Assembly (NCBI GenBank): GCA_022829145.1
Contig: CM040741.1
Span: 49,632,180 to 49,696,179 of the forward strand
Reading direction: 5' to 3'
DNA: 64,000 nt
From: Albula goreensis
Taxonomy: Eukaryota > Chordata > Actinopteri > Albuliformes > Albulidae
In this document: positions 1 to 12,255 of the stretch, one piece after another
How the letters are laid out: each line of letters starts with the position of its first letter
Position numbering within the stretch: position 1 is the stretch's first letter
Program-made: the position numbers and the translations under genes
The notes under the pieces: model-generated
Database searches by the model: none
Told to the model about the DNA's origin: nothing
The model's input: the letters and a program-made list of their open reading frames with translations, nothing else

Positions 1-790
1 CATTTATGATTCTTCGTTAGAATAAGTAACAGCCAGTGCTAACAAGTTTTGTGCGACAAAAAAAAAGATATTAACTTGATGTCAGTCAAATACAGGCTGT
101 CAATAACCCTTGTACCCTACTACTCATGAGGCTAGATTAACAAGCCAACTAATCTAACATTAGCTGTCAGCAAAGTATAACATTTTATATTTTTTTGTTG
201 TTTTTCATTACTCTTTCTATCATTACTGTATGACTGCTTACCTTTGTAAGATCTTGGGCTTATTTTTTGCAACAACCTTTTAAACAGATCATACCTCCTT
301 CCATTTATTGAATTCTGTTGGAAGGTTATGTGAAATATTTGTGATATGATATCTTAGATTGTTATCCATACACATCAATAAAAATTATTTTGACAACAGT
401 AAACATCAGACACTGTATAAAAACACAATTTGAAGTCAGAAAAATACCTGAATACAGAAAAAGGATTCAGAAAACTCTCAAGAATGGATGAGTGTGAACT
501 TCATGTTCATAAATATTCATACATTAGACAGATGTCCATCTGGGGGAAATAGTTGTTATTATTTTTTAATTTCATCATTATGTCTGACATTGTAAGATTG
601 CAAAATTATCATGAAACAATTTCTCCAAGTCTCTTCATCCAGGGAAAATTGGTCATTACTCAAGTATACACCTTAGGTGTAGTTGTTTTAACTTTATAAG
701 TTGAGTTTTATTCAATGCAGATGATAAAGGATGATGAAAGATATTTCAATCATTTTTGAACACTCTTGACACACCACACATGTCACGTGA
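1..790. other. AT-rich unique sequence, no gene seen
   Basis: I see no open frame with a recognisable domain, no terminal repeats and no long tandem array here. The sequence is AT-rich with normal complexity and short poly-A and poly-T runs (for example around 58-66). It reads as ordinary fish intergenic or intronic DNA. Confidence 0.5.
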
Positions 791-794
791 AGAT

Positions 795-1020
795 TTCATA
801 GTTAGTGCATATTCAGCTTGTGCAGCCACGGACACCTGGCCAACCAGGAATGGCTGCTACAGTGCGATGGGACTAACAAACGTATCCAAGATAAACTCTT
901 ATCATCCCAGTGAGATACAGCTATCATGGATATGGATCACTGGCCATAGCTGGCAATAGCACAGCTGGGTTTCAAATGCAGGGCTCCCATGCAAGTTGTT
1001 AACCCTGTGAGGCACCCACA
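795..1020 (-). mobile_element. tRNA-derived SINE, degenerate, minus strand
   Basis: Read on the minus strand, 999-1014 resembles a Pol III A box (TGCCTCACAGGGTTAA) and 967-980 a B box (core TTTGAAACCC). Their spacing fits the head of a tRNA-derived SINE. The body to about 795 (minus-strand motifs around CTATTGCCAGC and GGTTGGCCAGGTGTC) resembles, from memory, multi-copy fish SINE bodies. No clean target duplication was found. The short open frame at 756-959 is not taken as a gene because it lies largely inside this repeat. Confidence 0.5.
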
Positions 1021-1029
1021 ACAGCAAGT

Positions 1030-1880
1030 AAATCCTAAAAAAATGGCTTGCTGTTTTCCATGGAAAACATAAATGTATGTTCAGTAACTTGAAACTATCA
1101 TAGAGCTGATGTTTTGGACCAAGTGAGAATCAAACATGTTCATCAGTTCATGAGTCATTAGAATCCTCAAACTTACCCAAATCAGCAATCAGAAATATTT
1201 TCCTCACCTGAAAATTGATTGCACTTGTTGAACCAATCAGTGCAATATTTTCCTTGATGTCCGGTGGAATTTATTGCCATTGAATCAGACAGAAGACAGA
1301 CTATGAACTTTTACTTTGATCATTTCAATTTTAAGTCATCAAAAGTCAACAACTCTACTGATTTGATTGTTTTAAGAAAGACAACATCAGGGTTTACAGA
1401 GAGTCCTATTTGATCTTGAGACTTGAAACCACCGTCAATAGATGCATCTCTTGATAGGAAGCTAATTCATCGCGATGACCCATCAATCATTCAAAGCTAT
1501 CAGATGTTCTCCAGGGAAAGGATACATTTCTGAATTGAATAAAAACAACTGAACATGTTTAGGAGTTTTATAAAAGGTTCTACCTCAAACAAAAATGAAC
1601 CATTTCCGACAAAATTCCTCTACTGACCTACCTGTTTAAGGCGCTCAAATTGTATTAATCTAAAATGGTTTTACAAGAGAGGATGAAACTTGAATTTCCT
1701 TTCCATTAAATTAAATTTTCCTATGCATTAAAAACACTGCCATGTGGACATGGGCCTAATTGAAATGAGTGACTCAACTCGTTCAGGAATATATACAAGA
1801 ACTTTGCCATCAACCTGAAATTATTATTATTATTATTATTATTGTTTTTGTTATTATTTTATTTTTTATGTTTTTGCAGC
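1030..1880. other. AT-rich intergenic stretch with (TTA)n microsatellite
   Basis: No gene is seen. A (TTA)n microsatellite lies at 1821-1843 and is followed by a T-rich tract to about 1875. The rest is complex AT-rich sequence. Confidence 0.5.
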
Positions 1881-1889
1881 AGGGTGATC

Positions 1890-2135
1890 TGCAGTAGAGG
1901 GTGTACTGTGAAGGTACACAGCTGGGGAGGAATAGGGCAGGCTCGTCATCACTAAGACACTGGGCGCCATTATTGATCACTGTAATTAGGCCTAATGAAT
2001 CCCAGAAGGGTCTTTAACAGGCGAGGGAGACAGGAAGTGAGCGGCAGATTAAATAAAGCACAGCGGGAAGTGGACGCGGGGGAATGGGGCGGGTGGTGGT
2101 GGTGAGATAAACGGCCCCACCTGTCCATGCACCTC
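1890..2135. promoter_or_regulatory. Candidate conserved non-coding element, GC-richer
   Basis: This block is clearly richer in G+C than its flanks. It holds homeodomain-type cores (TAATTAGG and CCTAATGAAT around 1984-1999), an E-box-like CACCTG and a run of GTGG repeats near 2090-2105. It has no long open frame. High-complexity islands in fish gene deserts are often enhancers, but conservation cannot be tested from one sequence. Confidence 0.3.
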
Positions 2136-2459
2136 TAATGTGTTTTAAAATGGGCTTGGGGGGATGCCTGCAGGAGAGTCCAGGAAGACAGATGTATTGT
2201 CATGGAAACAAAGGTCCACACTTGGTGGAATTGGCCGTGGTCAAAGTTCTGCACCAAACCCTTGTACCTTCATGCATTACTACCCATGAATTGCACCAGT
2301 CAGGATATGCACCAATCAGAACACAAATTGAGTCGTTGTTTCCTGGTACCCATGTCACTTCTGATATTTGAATAAGCTTTAGGTTCAGAACACTTTAAAA
2401 GCTAACCAGTTCTCATGGTGTGAGAGCAGCAACCCACTGCCAAAGCTCTGCAGGGACAG

Positions 2460-2620
2460 CCCACACATGCCCATCAGCTTCCTGTGACAGGACAGCCTCC
2501 GGCCGGGATTCCCAGGAGGCATTTCAACTTTCTGACAAATAGGATCGTTCCGACTGACGCAGAGCCTCATGTCTGACTGCTCTGTTGTCACATTTATGTT
2601 CATCTTTTGAACGGCACAGG
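2460..2620. promoter_or_regulatory. Candidate conserved non-coding element
   Basis: A moderately GC-rich, CpG-containing island (CCGGCCGGGATTCC near 2500) sits in AT-rich DNA and grades into a segment of AT-containing protein-site-like motifs. A 72-codon minus-strand open frame covers it but matches nothing I recognise. I infer regulatory or neutral DNA rather than coding sequence. Confidence 0.22.
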
Positions 2621-2879
2621 CAAGATGTAGCTTTCGCTGTGCTCACGATGTTCAGTTGCAGGTGTCAGGGGACATTAAGACTGACTGATGTCCTTAAATG
2701 ACCCTCCCCCACCCACCCCCCAGACTCCACCTCTCTTTAGATATGAGAACTCTGCATTGTTTCATCTCTGCTTTCCGTTATGAAAGGGTTATGAAAAAAT
2801 CACACTGCATTGATGCACTCTATATATTTCCACTTCTGTCTTTTTACATTTTACATAAATGTGTCTGTATAAATATGTG

Positions 2880-2880
<1 letters not shown>

Positions 2881-2917
<37 letters not shown>

Positions 2918-3125
2918 TGTGTGTGTGTGCATCTGTTCTAATATGTGTTTCTGTGAATTTGTGTGGGTATGCATGTGTCTCTGTGCTTTTGGATTGCTTT
3001 GTATGTGCATGCATGTTTTTCTTTGTGTTTCTGTGGGTGTGTTTCCATACATGCCTTTGTGTTTCTGTGGGTGTGCATGTGTGTTAGTGTTTCTGCGAGT
3101 GTGTTTGTGTATGTGTGTGTGTCTG
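2881..3125. repeat. (TG)n microsatellite grading into a GT-rich degenerate array
   Basis: A nearly pure (TG)n tract at 2881-2929, with one ATG interruption, continues into about 190 bp of degenerate TGTGTTTCTGTGGGTG-type units. That unit recurs near 3024 and 3058. The overlapping open frames on both strands are products of the repeat and are not genes. Confidence 0.9.
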
Positions 3126-3234
3126 AGATGTTTCTCTTTAAAACCTTGGGAACAGGCATGGCAGAGCTTGGCAGGGGAGGGATGGGGGTGGTTTGATTGT
3201 GGACTCTGTTGCTCCGTGAGGAATTAGATGCTAC

Positions 3235-3365
3235 ATTTCCACCCGCAATCTGCTGCCTAAGCAGAACCCGCCGACAGAGACAGAGGCCCGACGGCGGAAG
3301 GCCCGGCTCCGCCTCCTCAGCCTTGTAACTGAGCCAAGCGCGTTCATCCACTGCTGTCAAAGAGA
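3235..3365. promoter_or_regulatory. CpG-rich island, candidate regulatory element
   Basis: A short island with many CpG dinucleotides (GACGGCGG, AACCCGCCG and AAGCGCG motifs) stands out from AT-rich flanks. The minus-strand frame across it runs on into the GT repeat and has no known domain. A regulatory element is possible; a lone exon cannot be excluded. Confidence 0.25.
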
Positions 3366-3599
3366 AACACTGCTGTCAGGGGTCTGAGCAGTGCACAAGA
3401 ATGTCCTCAACTGCAGATGACCGCCCTTCTCCTCCCCACCCCATCCTTCTCCAGTATCTATTATACTTATTCTCTTCATAATTTCTATGAACCGATAGTG
3501 ATTGCACAACCCTTTAAGCTTGGGATATGTATCACTTTGTTCTTTGTTCATAAGTAATTTATCTGTTGGAAATTGTTATCATGGGCCCTGGTCAAGGAC

Positions 3600-6005
3600 A
3601 TGAAGAATTTCATATTCCCTTTTCTATGAGGGAAAATGGCTCTTGCTTGTTGGGGAAAAAAAATGTTTCCTACAATGCACATCGGAAAGTAAAGTCCAGG
3701 TATCTTATCGGATTTCTTTACAGTGGGTTGTCCTGTCCTCATATATCAAAGAAACACATCAATACAATAATCCACTGGTGTATGATATGAAAAAAAAGTC
3801 TGCCAGATACAAATACACTCAAAGGCTTGTGATGTTTAGCTAAGGATTTGTGTACTCCAAAATGAAAAAATCCATTCATAAAATAAGAATATCTGAAATT
3901 CTGAATTAATTTATGAAAGAAGAAAGATGTTGATAAACATTTGAAAATAAACCAGATAGAAAAGGAGGATAAACTTGCTGAACAGAGAAAATGAACAGCA
4001 AGTTTTGCAAACCCCACTCATGACCAAAAACTAACTTACCCTCAGATTCATAATTTTACAGAGGTACCCTATCTGCCTTTGCAGTTTCATCATGTTACCT
4101 GAATATGTTGGTACCATGAACCTTCAGGCCACAATACTGTGCTTAAATTACACATCAAAGAGGAGAGATGGGACTTTTTAGAATCAATCTACCAAAGATG
4201 ACCATTACAACAGTTTCCAACTATAGTCCTAACTATACAAAATTTCAGTGATTTCAAGGCATTATGCACAGTATGGGGGTGGGGGGAAAGTAAATCACCT
4301 AAACTCAAATGGCCATGTGGTGCAGAAGCCATTTTGTCTCAGAATTACCACCACACATTATTAGAGCAGGATAAAGAGGGTGAGACTGCAGAGCACAATT
4401 CTATATCTTATTTTACCTGGATGAAAACTAAAAATTTCTGGTTTCTGATGTAAAAATGCCACATTCTAGTCTGTAGTGTGATAGCAAGCTGATGTGTGCA
4501 GGGCTGATGTGTGCTGGATTCACATGGGCAGAATTCCTGTGGGATTTTCTTTGCCCTGAATGCTGGAAGAGGAAGGCAGGACTGTGTGGGTGGAACTAGG
4601 TATTGTATCAGGGTGGGTGAGTGTTTGCTCATCTTGTGGGGGTGTTGTGGGTGGGGGTGTTGAGCACGGTAAGGGGGATACTACCATGTTCCCCACTAGA
4701 AAATAGTTTCTGCCATCTGACTATTTCATAGTAGTTATGTATTCCACCCTTTTCTTCACTTTCAACCATAGGGGTCGTGAAACATGAATGGGTTCCGGAT
4801 GACTAGGCTTGGAGCATCAGCAGCTCAGTGTGACTCATGCTTACAGAAACAGGCACAAATAAGCCAAAAAAAGGGGACAAGTTATGGGGTGACAACTGTG
4901 CCTTTCGAAGAGATAATTCTCCAGGGTTAGATCATTCCAGAAGCTAGCAGGGGGAGGAAAAGGCATGATGTTCTCTCACTGCGGAAATAATAACTCAGAC
5001 AGAGATCGTCTACATATCATTTCAGATGAAAGATAAGCGTTAGCAGAACAATTCTGTCACCACAAATGATTCTCCAAATCCAACAGCCCTGGATGCTTAC
5101 ATTGAACTCAGAAAGTATGGCATTTGTCTGATTGTTTTTATGACAAAGAAAAGGGATCATGTTCTCGAGAGTCCAAAGTCGGTTTGAAAAATTCACTACA
5201 TATGAGACTTTCTTGAAGAATGAGAAATGAAAATGTTACACATTTCTAGTACTGAAAAATAATCCGTCAGCATTTTTAGCAATAGAGTTTCTTTCTAATA
5301 ATGAGCACTAGGCCCCAGGCCTGCACTTTAAGCATTCACCACTAGTGCATGTTGGAACTTACAGTCACAGGTTCAGGCCTTAGCTATGTTATTATTTGGA
5401 CAAGGTTCCATGGGTATGCAACGTGTTGGTCCTCTTAAATAACATGCTTAGTGTCAAAAGGTTTCCAGTTGCTGTCATCTCTCCTGTAGTACTCAGTAGC
5501 CTGTAGCGTGTGTTGGGGAGGAGTGAATGCATTAACAGAACATATATTCTTGAGCTGCAGTGCTCCTTGGGTGTAATACAGCCAATACATCAGTGACTCA
5601 ATGCATAAAGAAAGAGAGAGAAAAAAAGAAAAATGTACTTAAAAAAACAACTGCCTTGAAAAAAAAAACTGCATTATAAACAGGGGGATCATAGCCATGC
5701 TGGAGGAATAATATATGTTTATACAATCTGTAATGTAATAGCAGAAGTTGTTGAATAAACAGAACAATGAATTCCATAATGCATGTCAGATTGAATGAAA
5801 TCAGTTGCTTTCCTCAGTATGTTCACACTGTGGTAACATCTGTGGGAGCAGGAACATATATTACAGCAAATTAACTGAGGTACAACAATGGAGAAGTGGA
5901 TGCATTCCTTTTTGTGGGTTTGTGGTAGTGAGAGAATGCAATCTATCTAATGCCTGAGATGAGAAGGGCTATGGAGGAGAGCTATGAAAAGGAAGATATT
6001 AATTT
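3600..6005. other. AT-rich gene-free stretch
   Basis: No supported gene is seen. Local features are a G-run cluster near 4630-4670 (three runs of three to five G within about 25 bases, then another further on), a purine-rich stretch at 5606-5670 and otherwise complex AT-rich sequence. The short open frames here lack recognisable domains. Confidence 0.5.
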
Positions 6006-6009
6006 AAAA

Positions 6010-6260
6010 GGCAATCTGGCCTGTACGCAGAGCTGTGATATCGCTGGTTTGCGGTCGTCTCTGTATCGCTAATTGGCTGTGCATGCTTTGCGAGTTCTCC
6101 ACGCTTCTCCAGCCTTGTCATTACTCAGTTGCTCTTTGTTGCGGTTTCATTTTAATAATAATGTTTGCCGGATTCAAACACTTCATGTATCATGATAAAT
6201 GGAGAACGGGAGAAGTCCTCCGTCGACCGTTTGTTCGTTAAGTGTGAAACGTGTTAAAGC
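6010..6260. promoter_or_regulatory. Candidate conserved non-coding element, CpG-bearing
   Basis: About 250 bp of high-complexity sequence carries more CpG than its neighbours (TATCGCTGG, TTGCGGTCGTC, GTCGACCG). It also has homeodomain-like cores (TATCGCTAATTGG, TTTTAATAATAATG). Retained CpG in an otherwise CpG-poor desert suggests constraint. A 68-codon plus-strand frame lies within it but has no known domain. I infer an enhancer-like element. Confidence 0.35.
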
Positions 6261-7125
6261 ACTTCTCCACTCCTTCTTCAAATCAAATCCTACTGTATTA
6301 ATTCCACCACTCCTACCCACCACTTCATTAGGCATGTTGTTTCCCTGGAAACTGAGAAGCTTGAAAGATGGTAGCAGGCGTAATCTGGTGGGGAACGTTT
6401 AACTTCCACTAACCAAACACTCAAAGAGCTCTGAGGAGCAATGCTGAACATAATGACAACACAGATGTTTTTTTTAAGGATGGCACTGCAACAAACTCAC
6501 AGCTGGTGGTGTTACCATGTGATCCCTGACTCATACCCCTGTAAGTCCATCCAATGACTTTGCTGCACTGAAACACAACACAGTAAACGGTATGAAAATA
6601 TAACTTATTTTACGACACAGAGTAGCGCAACCCTGTGTTATGAAGTGACTCACTATCCCATCACTGTTAACCATTATGCATTGTGGTTTTCCATATTTCT
6701 TAGCAGCTTTGAATCATAATTATATCTCCATGATATACTGCAAAGCAAAAAAAAATGGGTGAACAGTTGGTGAGTTTGACTAAGGGGGGAAAGTATTTTG
6801 ACATTATGGAAATCATTAGTAAACATAGATTGGAGGAGTTTCTGGCAGCAGAAGGAGATGATTGTTATTAACTCTGTCCATTCAGTCGCTTCCTGGAAAT
6901 CTCACAGTTGTGGTAACATCTGTCCTGTAGGACATTTTCCCCTTCTTGCTTACACACTCTTTAACTACACATTAATTCCTGCTTATATACTACTTAGGGT
7001 GAAACCAGTTTATGCATTTTGTAATGTTTTGTAAGTGAACTTAAGGCAATTTATGTATGTTATACAGGTGAATTGTTAACTAAATACAAATCAAAGTAAA
7101 AAAGTTAAGAACAAGCAGGTCAGAA
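6260..7125. other. AT-rich gene-free stretch
   Basis: Nothing recognisable is seen apart from short A and T runs. The 78-codon frame at 6798-7034 has no domain and is not supported. Confidence 0.5.
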
Positions 7126-7129
7126 CACA

Positions 7130-7340
7130 GTACATCAATGTGGTAAAGGAAATAACTTGGTAACCAGAGGGTTGCAGGTTCAATTCTTTATGAGTGAACT
7201 TGACTATATGCATGAGCAAGGTGCAGTATTTTAACCTGGCATTCTTGAGTATACAAGCCCCACTGCCTGAACTGGAAAATGCACGGTTGAGTCAACAGTA
7301 TTAAAGTCGCCTGGGATACAGATGCATTGTGGCACTGGAC
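7130..7340 (+). mobile_element. Degenerate tRNA-derived SINE
   Basis: A B-box match (GGTTCAATTC) begins at 7177 inside a tRNA-like half (GAGGGTTGCAGGTTCAATTC). A GAGCAAGGTGCAGTATTTTAAC block downstream corresponds to the middle of common fish SINEs. The tail near 7305-7335 (AGTCGCCTGGGATACAGATG) is a mutated form of the widespread fish SINE/LINE tail seen in better shape at 59,607-59,640. The A box is poor, so the copy is old. Confidence 0.55.
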
Positions 7341-7344
7341 AAAA

Positions 7345-8765
7345 AGGATCTGGATGCTAAATTAGCAAGATGCATTATTTATTGTTTGTAATTTCCCCTT
7401 CTGGCATGCACTGAATGCTGAAATAATTAAGGCTAGTTAATTATACAATTGCAATCCTTTAACACATTTTAACCAGGCTTTATGCAAACCAGCCATTACT
7501 TTGGCACCCTATGAGTAAAAAGGGAAAAAAAACAACTCAGATTATATTATTATTTGTACAAATTAAATCAAGCAATTTTTAAAACACGCCACAGCACATT
7601 AACACTTCAGTAGCTATTGCACTGTGAAAGATGAGCATATCTGTCTATATCAAAGACAACAAATCATAAATCACTTAAATGAGAACAAATATAGTCGCAC
7701 CACTAAACCTAAAAGTACTTGCCAAAGACAGATAATAAACAGAGTACACAGTGTAACATGTAGGGAGAAAGACAATATTTATGTGACTTAATGAGCCTCT
7801 TCTGGGAAAACACTGGGAGCTGAATTTGTGCAACGCGCTGTCAATCTTCTGATCTGACAGAATTTCTACCAACTCTGATGTTGTCCTAAGCTTGATGCTA
7901 CAGTCAAAACAATGCAAATATCAAAAGCCCGCATTTCATTACCAGCGCTTTAAATACGCCAAACTAGAGGAAAAACAGAAAACAACATGACTATCAAAAC
8001 AAAACAGGATAACAGGAGAAGCATTTCCAAATGGTGAATTAGGATAAAGTATTCAGTAAATAGAAAATGTGCACATTAAAATTCAATAGAATTAAATGTG
8101 CTTTTTGATGGAATGTCTTTTGACAAAAAACATTGGTTCTTCAGCTTTGGTGTCAGAGAAGAGCAAGGCCTTCATGGAGTCAAATTCAATTAGCTGGATT
8201 CGAAGGGCAGGTCCCATGCAGTATGGGGTGCAGTTTTGTACCCCTCTAACAAGGCTAATTTGATTAATTTGGAGCATTGAGCTTAAGGACTGTAGGCACA
8301 TCAAGTAAGCTCAGTAGTACCCCACATTTACAAAAGCATGTGGTTGGCTATGGTGAATGCATTTCTGTTTTGTGTTTCAGAAGAAAAAGCTAAAGTAAAA
8401 ATAACCAGCCCTAAAACACCCAAATAGGCACAAACAAATTCACAAACATATTCACAAAAAAATCACTAAGCACACACACACATATGCATTCAAATACGCA
8501 CAGACACAAATGCATATATTTTGAAGATGTGCATGGTGAAGAAAAAAAGAAGAAAAAAAAAACAAACGAACCAAAATAATGTTGATTAATTTCCTAATGA
8601 ATCAAACCTTATTTCCGCACAGTCACCTCATTAAATATCAGCGCTTAGCATATCAATACACACAAGTACTCAATACTCAATTAGTTCATCTCAGCTTCCT
8701 TAGGAGTATGAACTGTGCATACTGATCAGGTGAATGAAGCACAGACATGTAAATGAGCAGGTATG
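7345..8765. other. AT-rich stretch with a possible homeobox-site-rich element
   Basis: No gene is supported. The part at 8575-8720 is complex and rich in ATTA/TAAT cores (TTGATTAATTTCCTAATG) and could be a small conserved element. A short CA-rich tract lies near 8468-8482. Confidence 0.35.
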
Positions 8766-8772
8766 ATCATCT

Positions 8773-8796
8773 GGGGGGGGCAGGGGGGGCCGGGGG
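8773..8796 (+). other. G-run cluster, potential G-quadruplex
   Basis: Three runs of 8, 7 and 5 consecutive G are separated by only two bases each (CA, then CC). The long runs can supply four or more GGG tracts with short loops, which meets the usual intramolecular G-quadruplex pattern. It lies in AT-rich DNA with no promoter evidence. Confidence 0.5.
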
Positions 8797-8799
8797 AAA

Positions 8800-9875
8800 C
8801 CTCTTTATAGACTTTCCAAAGCAAACAGGTTCATTCACTGCATTAGCTCAGTAAAATAAACATTGTGTTACCCTTTAGTCCTGAGGGTGTCCCCTGAGCC
8901 TTTGGGGTGCACTGGTATGCTGCTCTGTGTCCTGGATTGGCACATAACCCCTTCAAAATCATGAATTAGCATTAACAACTGATCTCATTCCCATGATACT
9001 TTGCAGTGCCACCTCCTTCCCCCACCCTCATCTCAAATGACAACTGGGACTGGCACTTTAATAAATGTAAGCTCATTAAGCAGCAAAACAAACTCCCCAT
9101 CCTATCTCCCTCATCAGTATAGCACTGATGGAGCAGGTCTTACAGTCTGCATGTATATTCTCAAATTAAACTGAATTAAATTAAGTCATTCAAATTTTTG
9201 TACCTATTTCTAATTCATGAGTAAACATAAGCATTAGTTTGGTTAGTCCGCAGATAACTAAATTATGAAACAGTGTTTGGATTGATTTGCAGACAGACTT
9301 TAAGATATTCTTTGATTAGGTTCACCCATAATTCTCACCCATAACTGACCCAGATACAGACCTCAAGATCAGGAGATGAAGACCACCCATATAGTGCTAT
9401 CTGCCAAATTGCAGCACTATATAGACTTTTACCAACCTGCCCCTGGGCCCCACATCCCACCTGGACTGCTATGTAGCACACATTACTTGGCAAACATGCA
9501 CCTCCACTCTCCACGCTGTCCATCACCCTTCTCCTTGGAGATCAGGCACCATGGGGACAGAAGTCAGACACTAGAGAACTCTCGCTTAGCAGTGAACAGC
9601 ACACCTCCTACGTCAGGCTCCCTGGCGCTCTTCAGCCCACCGCCTTAGTGTTCTTAATCAGCAATTTGTTTTCATAATGTGCTCCAAGCGAAAACCTAAG
9701 GAGCTGGGGAAAGTAAATAAATAAATGCAGCACTCTCTTTACTCTTTATGAAAGTACATTTGGGCATTAGGTGACTTTAAAGGGACATGCCGACTTTTGT
9801 AACCAAGAGGAGGTGTGTGTGGGGGTGTGGGGGTGTCTGTTTTCAAATGCAGCAGTGTTGCTGTGGGAATGACAG
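8800..9875. other. Mixed gene-free stretch
   Basis: No recognisable gene is seen. The part at 9375-9650 is C-rich and open in two overlapping frames (90 codons plus, 63 codons minus), neither with a known domain. The block at 9640-9720 (GTGTTCTTAATCAGC, TTTTCATAATGTGC) is complex and could be a conserved non-coding element. Confidence 0.35.
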
Positions 9876-9879
9876 AGTG

Positions 9880-10025
9880 TCCGTCACGGAGGGCGGGTTT
9901 CTGTTTGCTCTCACACCGCGGTCGCTCCACCATCTGGATGCTTCATCTGCAGTCGTAGGAGAAGACGCATTTGAGAGGCCGCAAGCAGCCCCCTCATCCC
10001 CAAATACCCCCACCCGTCTTCCAGT
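9880..10025. promoter_or_regulatory. CpG-bearing GC-rich block, candidate regulatory element
   Basis: This block holds CpG clusters (CACCGCGGTCGC, GAAGACGC, GCCGCAAGC) between AT-rich sequences. Overlapping open frames on both strands (98 codons plus, 64 codons minus) have no known domain. Open frames on both strands are expected by chance in GC-rich DNA, so I do not call a gene. Confidence 0.22.
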
Positions 10026-10594
10026 GCACTTCACCATATGGTTATCAAGAAACCATCTTTTATTCCTCTCAAAAGGGTGTTAAAGGCATTTAAATATAGT
10101 TTTTCACTTCATGTGAAGGAGGACAAAATATGTTTCGAGGGAGACTCAAGCCCCTGGTCTTGAGCTTGAGCAGAATGGTTATCTCCTTTGGGACAGTTCC
10201 ACTCTCTGCCCCTGTGTTTTACACACATAATTGTTGGAGGATGCAACAAAGGTCAACAAACCATCCTGTATTAAAAAACAAAAAAAAATCATCTATAAAG
10301 ACACCGACTTACATTTGTTTGACTATCATATGCCCTTAATATGTAAGACTGGATCCTTGACTATCTCTCTCTCAATAGAAGATGCTCGATTTCCCATATT
10401 TTCAGGATATCTACATAGATGCATTGTGGATAAAAAGAGGACTGTGCTATATTGTGGAAGAGGCTCGGCATTCAGAAAAAGTCAAGGTTTGTCCTGAGGT
10501 GTGCTAAATATGGCTAAGTACTCCAGAGGTTCATTGTGGTCTCCTTATTGACTATTCCCAGAATAGGCTGGAATTCAAGTCTGTGTTTTGGTGC

Positions 10595-10710
10595 AGAATT
10601 TAGATAAGAATCCCGAGGTGAACCAGTGGATCATTCATCACTGAGCGACCCCGGGTGCCCTTAGACGCGGGGGGGGAATGCGCTGACATGGCAGGGCGCA
10701 TATAATTCTG
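10595..10710. promoter_or_regulatory. Small CpG island-like block
   Basis: GC-rich sequence with GCGACCCCGGG, AGACGCGG and GGGCGCATATAAT motifs. CATATAAT resembles a TATA element but no transcription unit can be traced from it. This is a candidate conserved element only. Confidence 0.22.
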
Positions 10711-10714
10711 GGAA

Positions 10715-12250
10715 GAAAGAAAGAAAAAAAAGCAGCGTGAACATCTCACAATTATTTACGTCCACCTTGAGGAAGGAGCTCCCAAAAAAGGTGCCATCAT
10801 TTTCTATATGTTTTATGTTGTCATTTTTGTCGTATTCACTGTTTCCCTATTTTTTGGAAAGTGGGGTGGGGGTTGTAATTAATAACTATGCCTGCCATGA
10901 CGTGATGAAGGCCAGAGAGATGAATAAAGGTTGGGAATTGGATTTGGGACGTTGAGAGATTGAAAAGGCTTACATAACTGTCAGCCCCACGATATTGATA
11001 TATTTCACTTAGGCACACAGGACGTGAGCTGTTTTGCTGAAACAGCAGACAGCCTGCTCCCCTGCATGACCTCACGATGCTAATCTATGGCTGCCGGAGT
11101 ACCTTTCTTTTCCTTTCTTGTTTGACTCATACTTGCTTGTCAAAACTTGGGTGAAATGTTTTTGAGCTCAACTCACCTTTTATATGTCTGTCTCAACTTG
11201 CATCTTTGTTCAAAATGGGATACAGTGGCTGAGAAGAAAAAATTAAGTGATTTTCTTTTATTTTTTTTATTTTTCTCATTCCAATACAACTAGCTCTGTA
11301 AATGGCTTTTACAAAATATATTTTTTTCAGGAGAAATCATTTTTGTTCACAGTGTAAAAAGTCATTCTTTCATTGTCTTCTTTCAATGTTCAGTGGAAGA
11401 GTCTATAATTTCTATCTTTAAGGTTTTCAGATAGCTGTACTGCTATTTGTAGATAACATGTTGTGAAAAGTAGCATGTAAAAACTCCAGGGTGTGGGAAA
11501 GAAAATACAAAAATCAATAAAAAATGCATAAATGCATTGAGTTTCCTGTTGTGGTCCATCTGTGGTGACAGGAGCATAAAGAGACTGTGGATTTCTTTCA
11601 TCCCGAGCCTGTGTTCCCTTAAAACAGCGAAGATGCTAAATTGATCTGGCTGTGTATAAATAATATAGATGCAAAGCCTCTGTACAGTAATAGTATGAGT
11701 GAGCCTGCGGTGTTGATGTGACATATGAACGATGGAAGGGCCTTACACATTCCTTCATTTCATGGAAATCATCATAAATATTCATCTAGTCCTTTGACTC
11801 TTTGAATTTTTTGTAAGGCATTCACAAACCCATATTCAAAGAGTCGCACAAAACAAAGTGGCACATTAATCTTGCTGGGACTAAATTATTACATTCTTTT
11901 TTTGGGGGGAGAGCGATATGGTGAGGGGGAGGGTGGAAAGCAGTTCTGTGACCATCACGTGAGAAGAATCTGATCCTCATCTGACTTGGACAAATGGGAG
12001 GGTATGGCAGTTCAGCTAATTCAACAGAGTTTCTTGCCAAGACCTTTCTAGTTCTAACACACACATGCACACGCAAAATCATTAATCAATGAGAACTTGC
12101 GATTACTTAGCAGACAGGTCATTTATCCACACATTTCTGTTATCCCAGCTCATTTGTACTGGCTTTTTAGAAACAGATAAACACAAGCATGGAAGGCTGT
12201 GGCATGGAAGTAGCTCTGGGTCTTTAGGAGGCAAGACACACGTTTTAGCC
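10715..12250. other. AT-rich gene-free stretch
   Basis: No supported gene is seen. The minus-strand frames at 11443-11724 (93 codons) and 11822-12082 (86 codons) lack recognisable domains. T-rich tracts lie at 11250-11280. Confidence 0.5.
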
Positions 12251-12255
12251 TGTGG

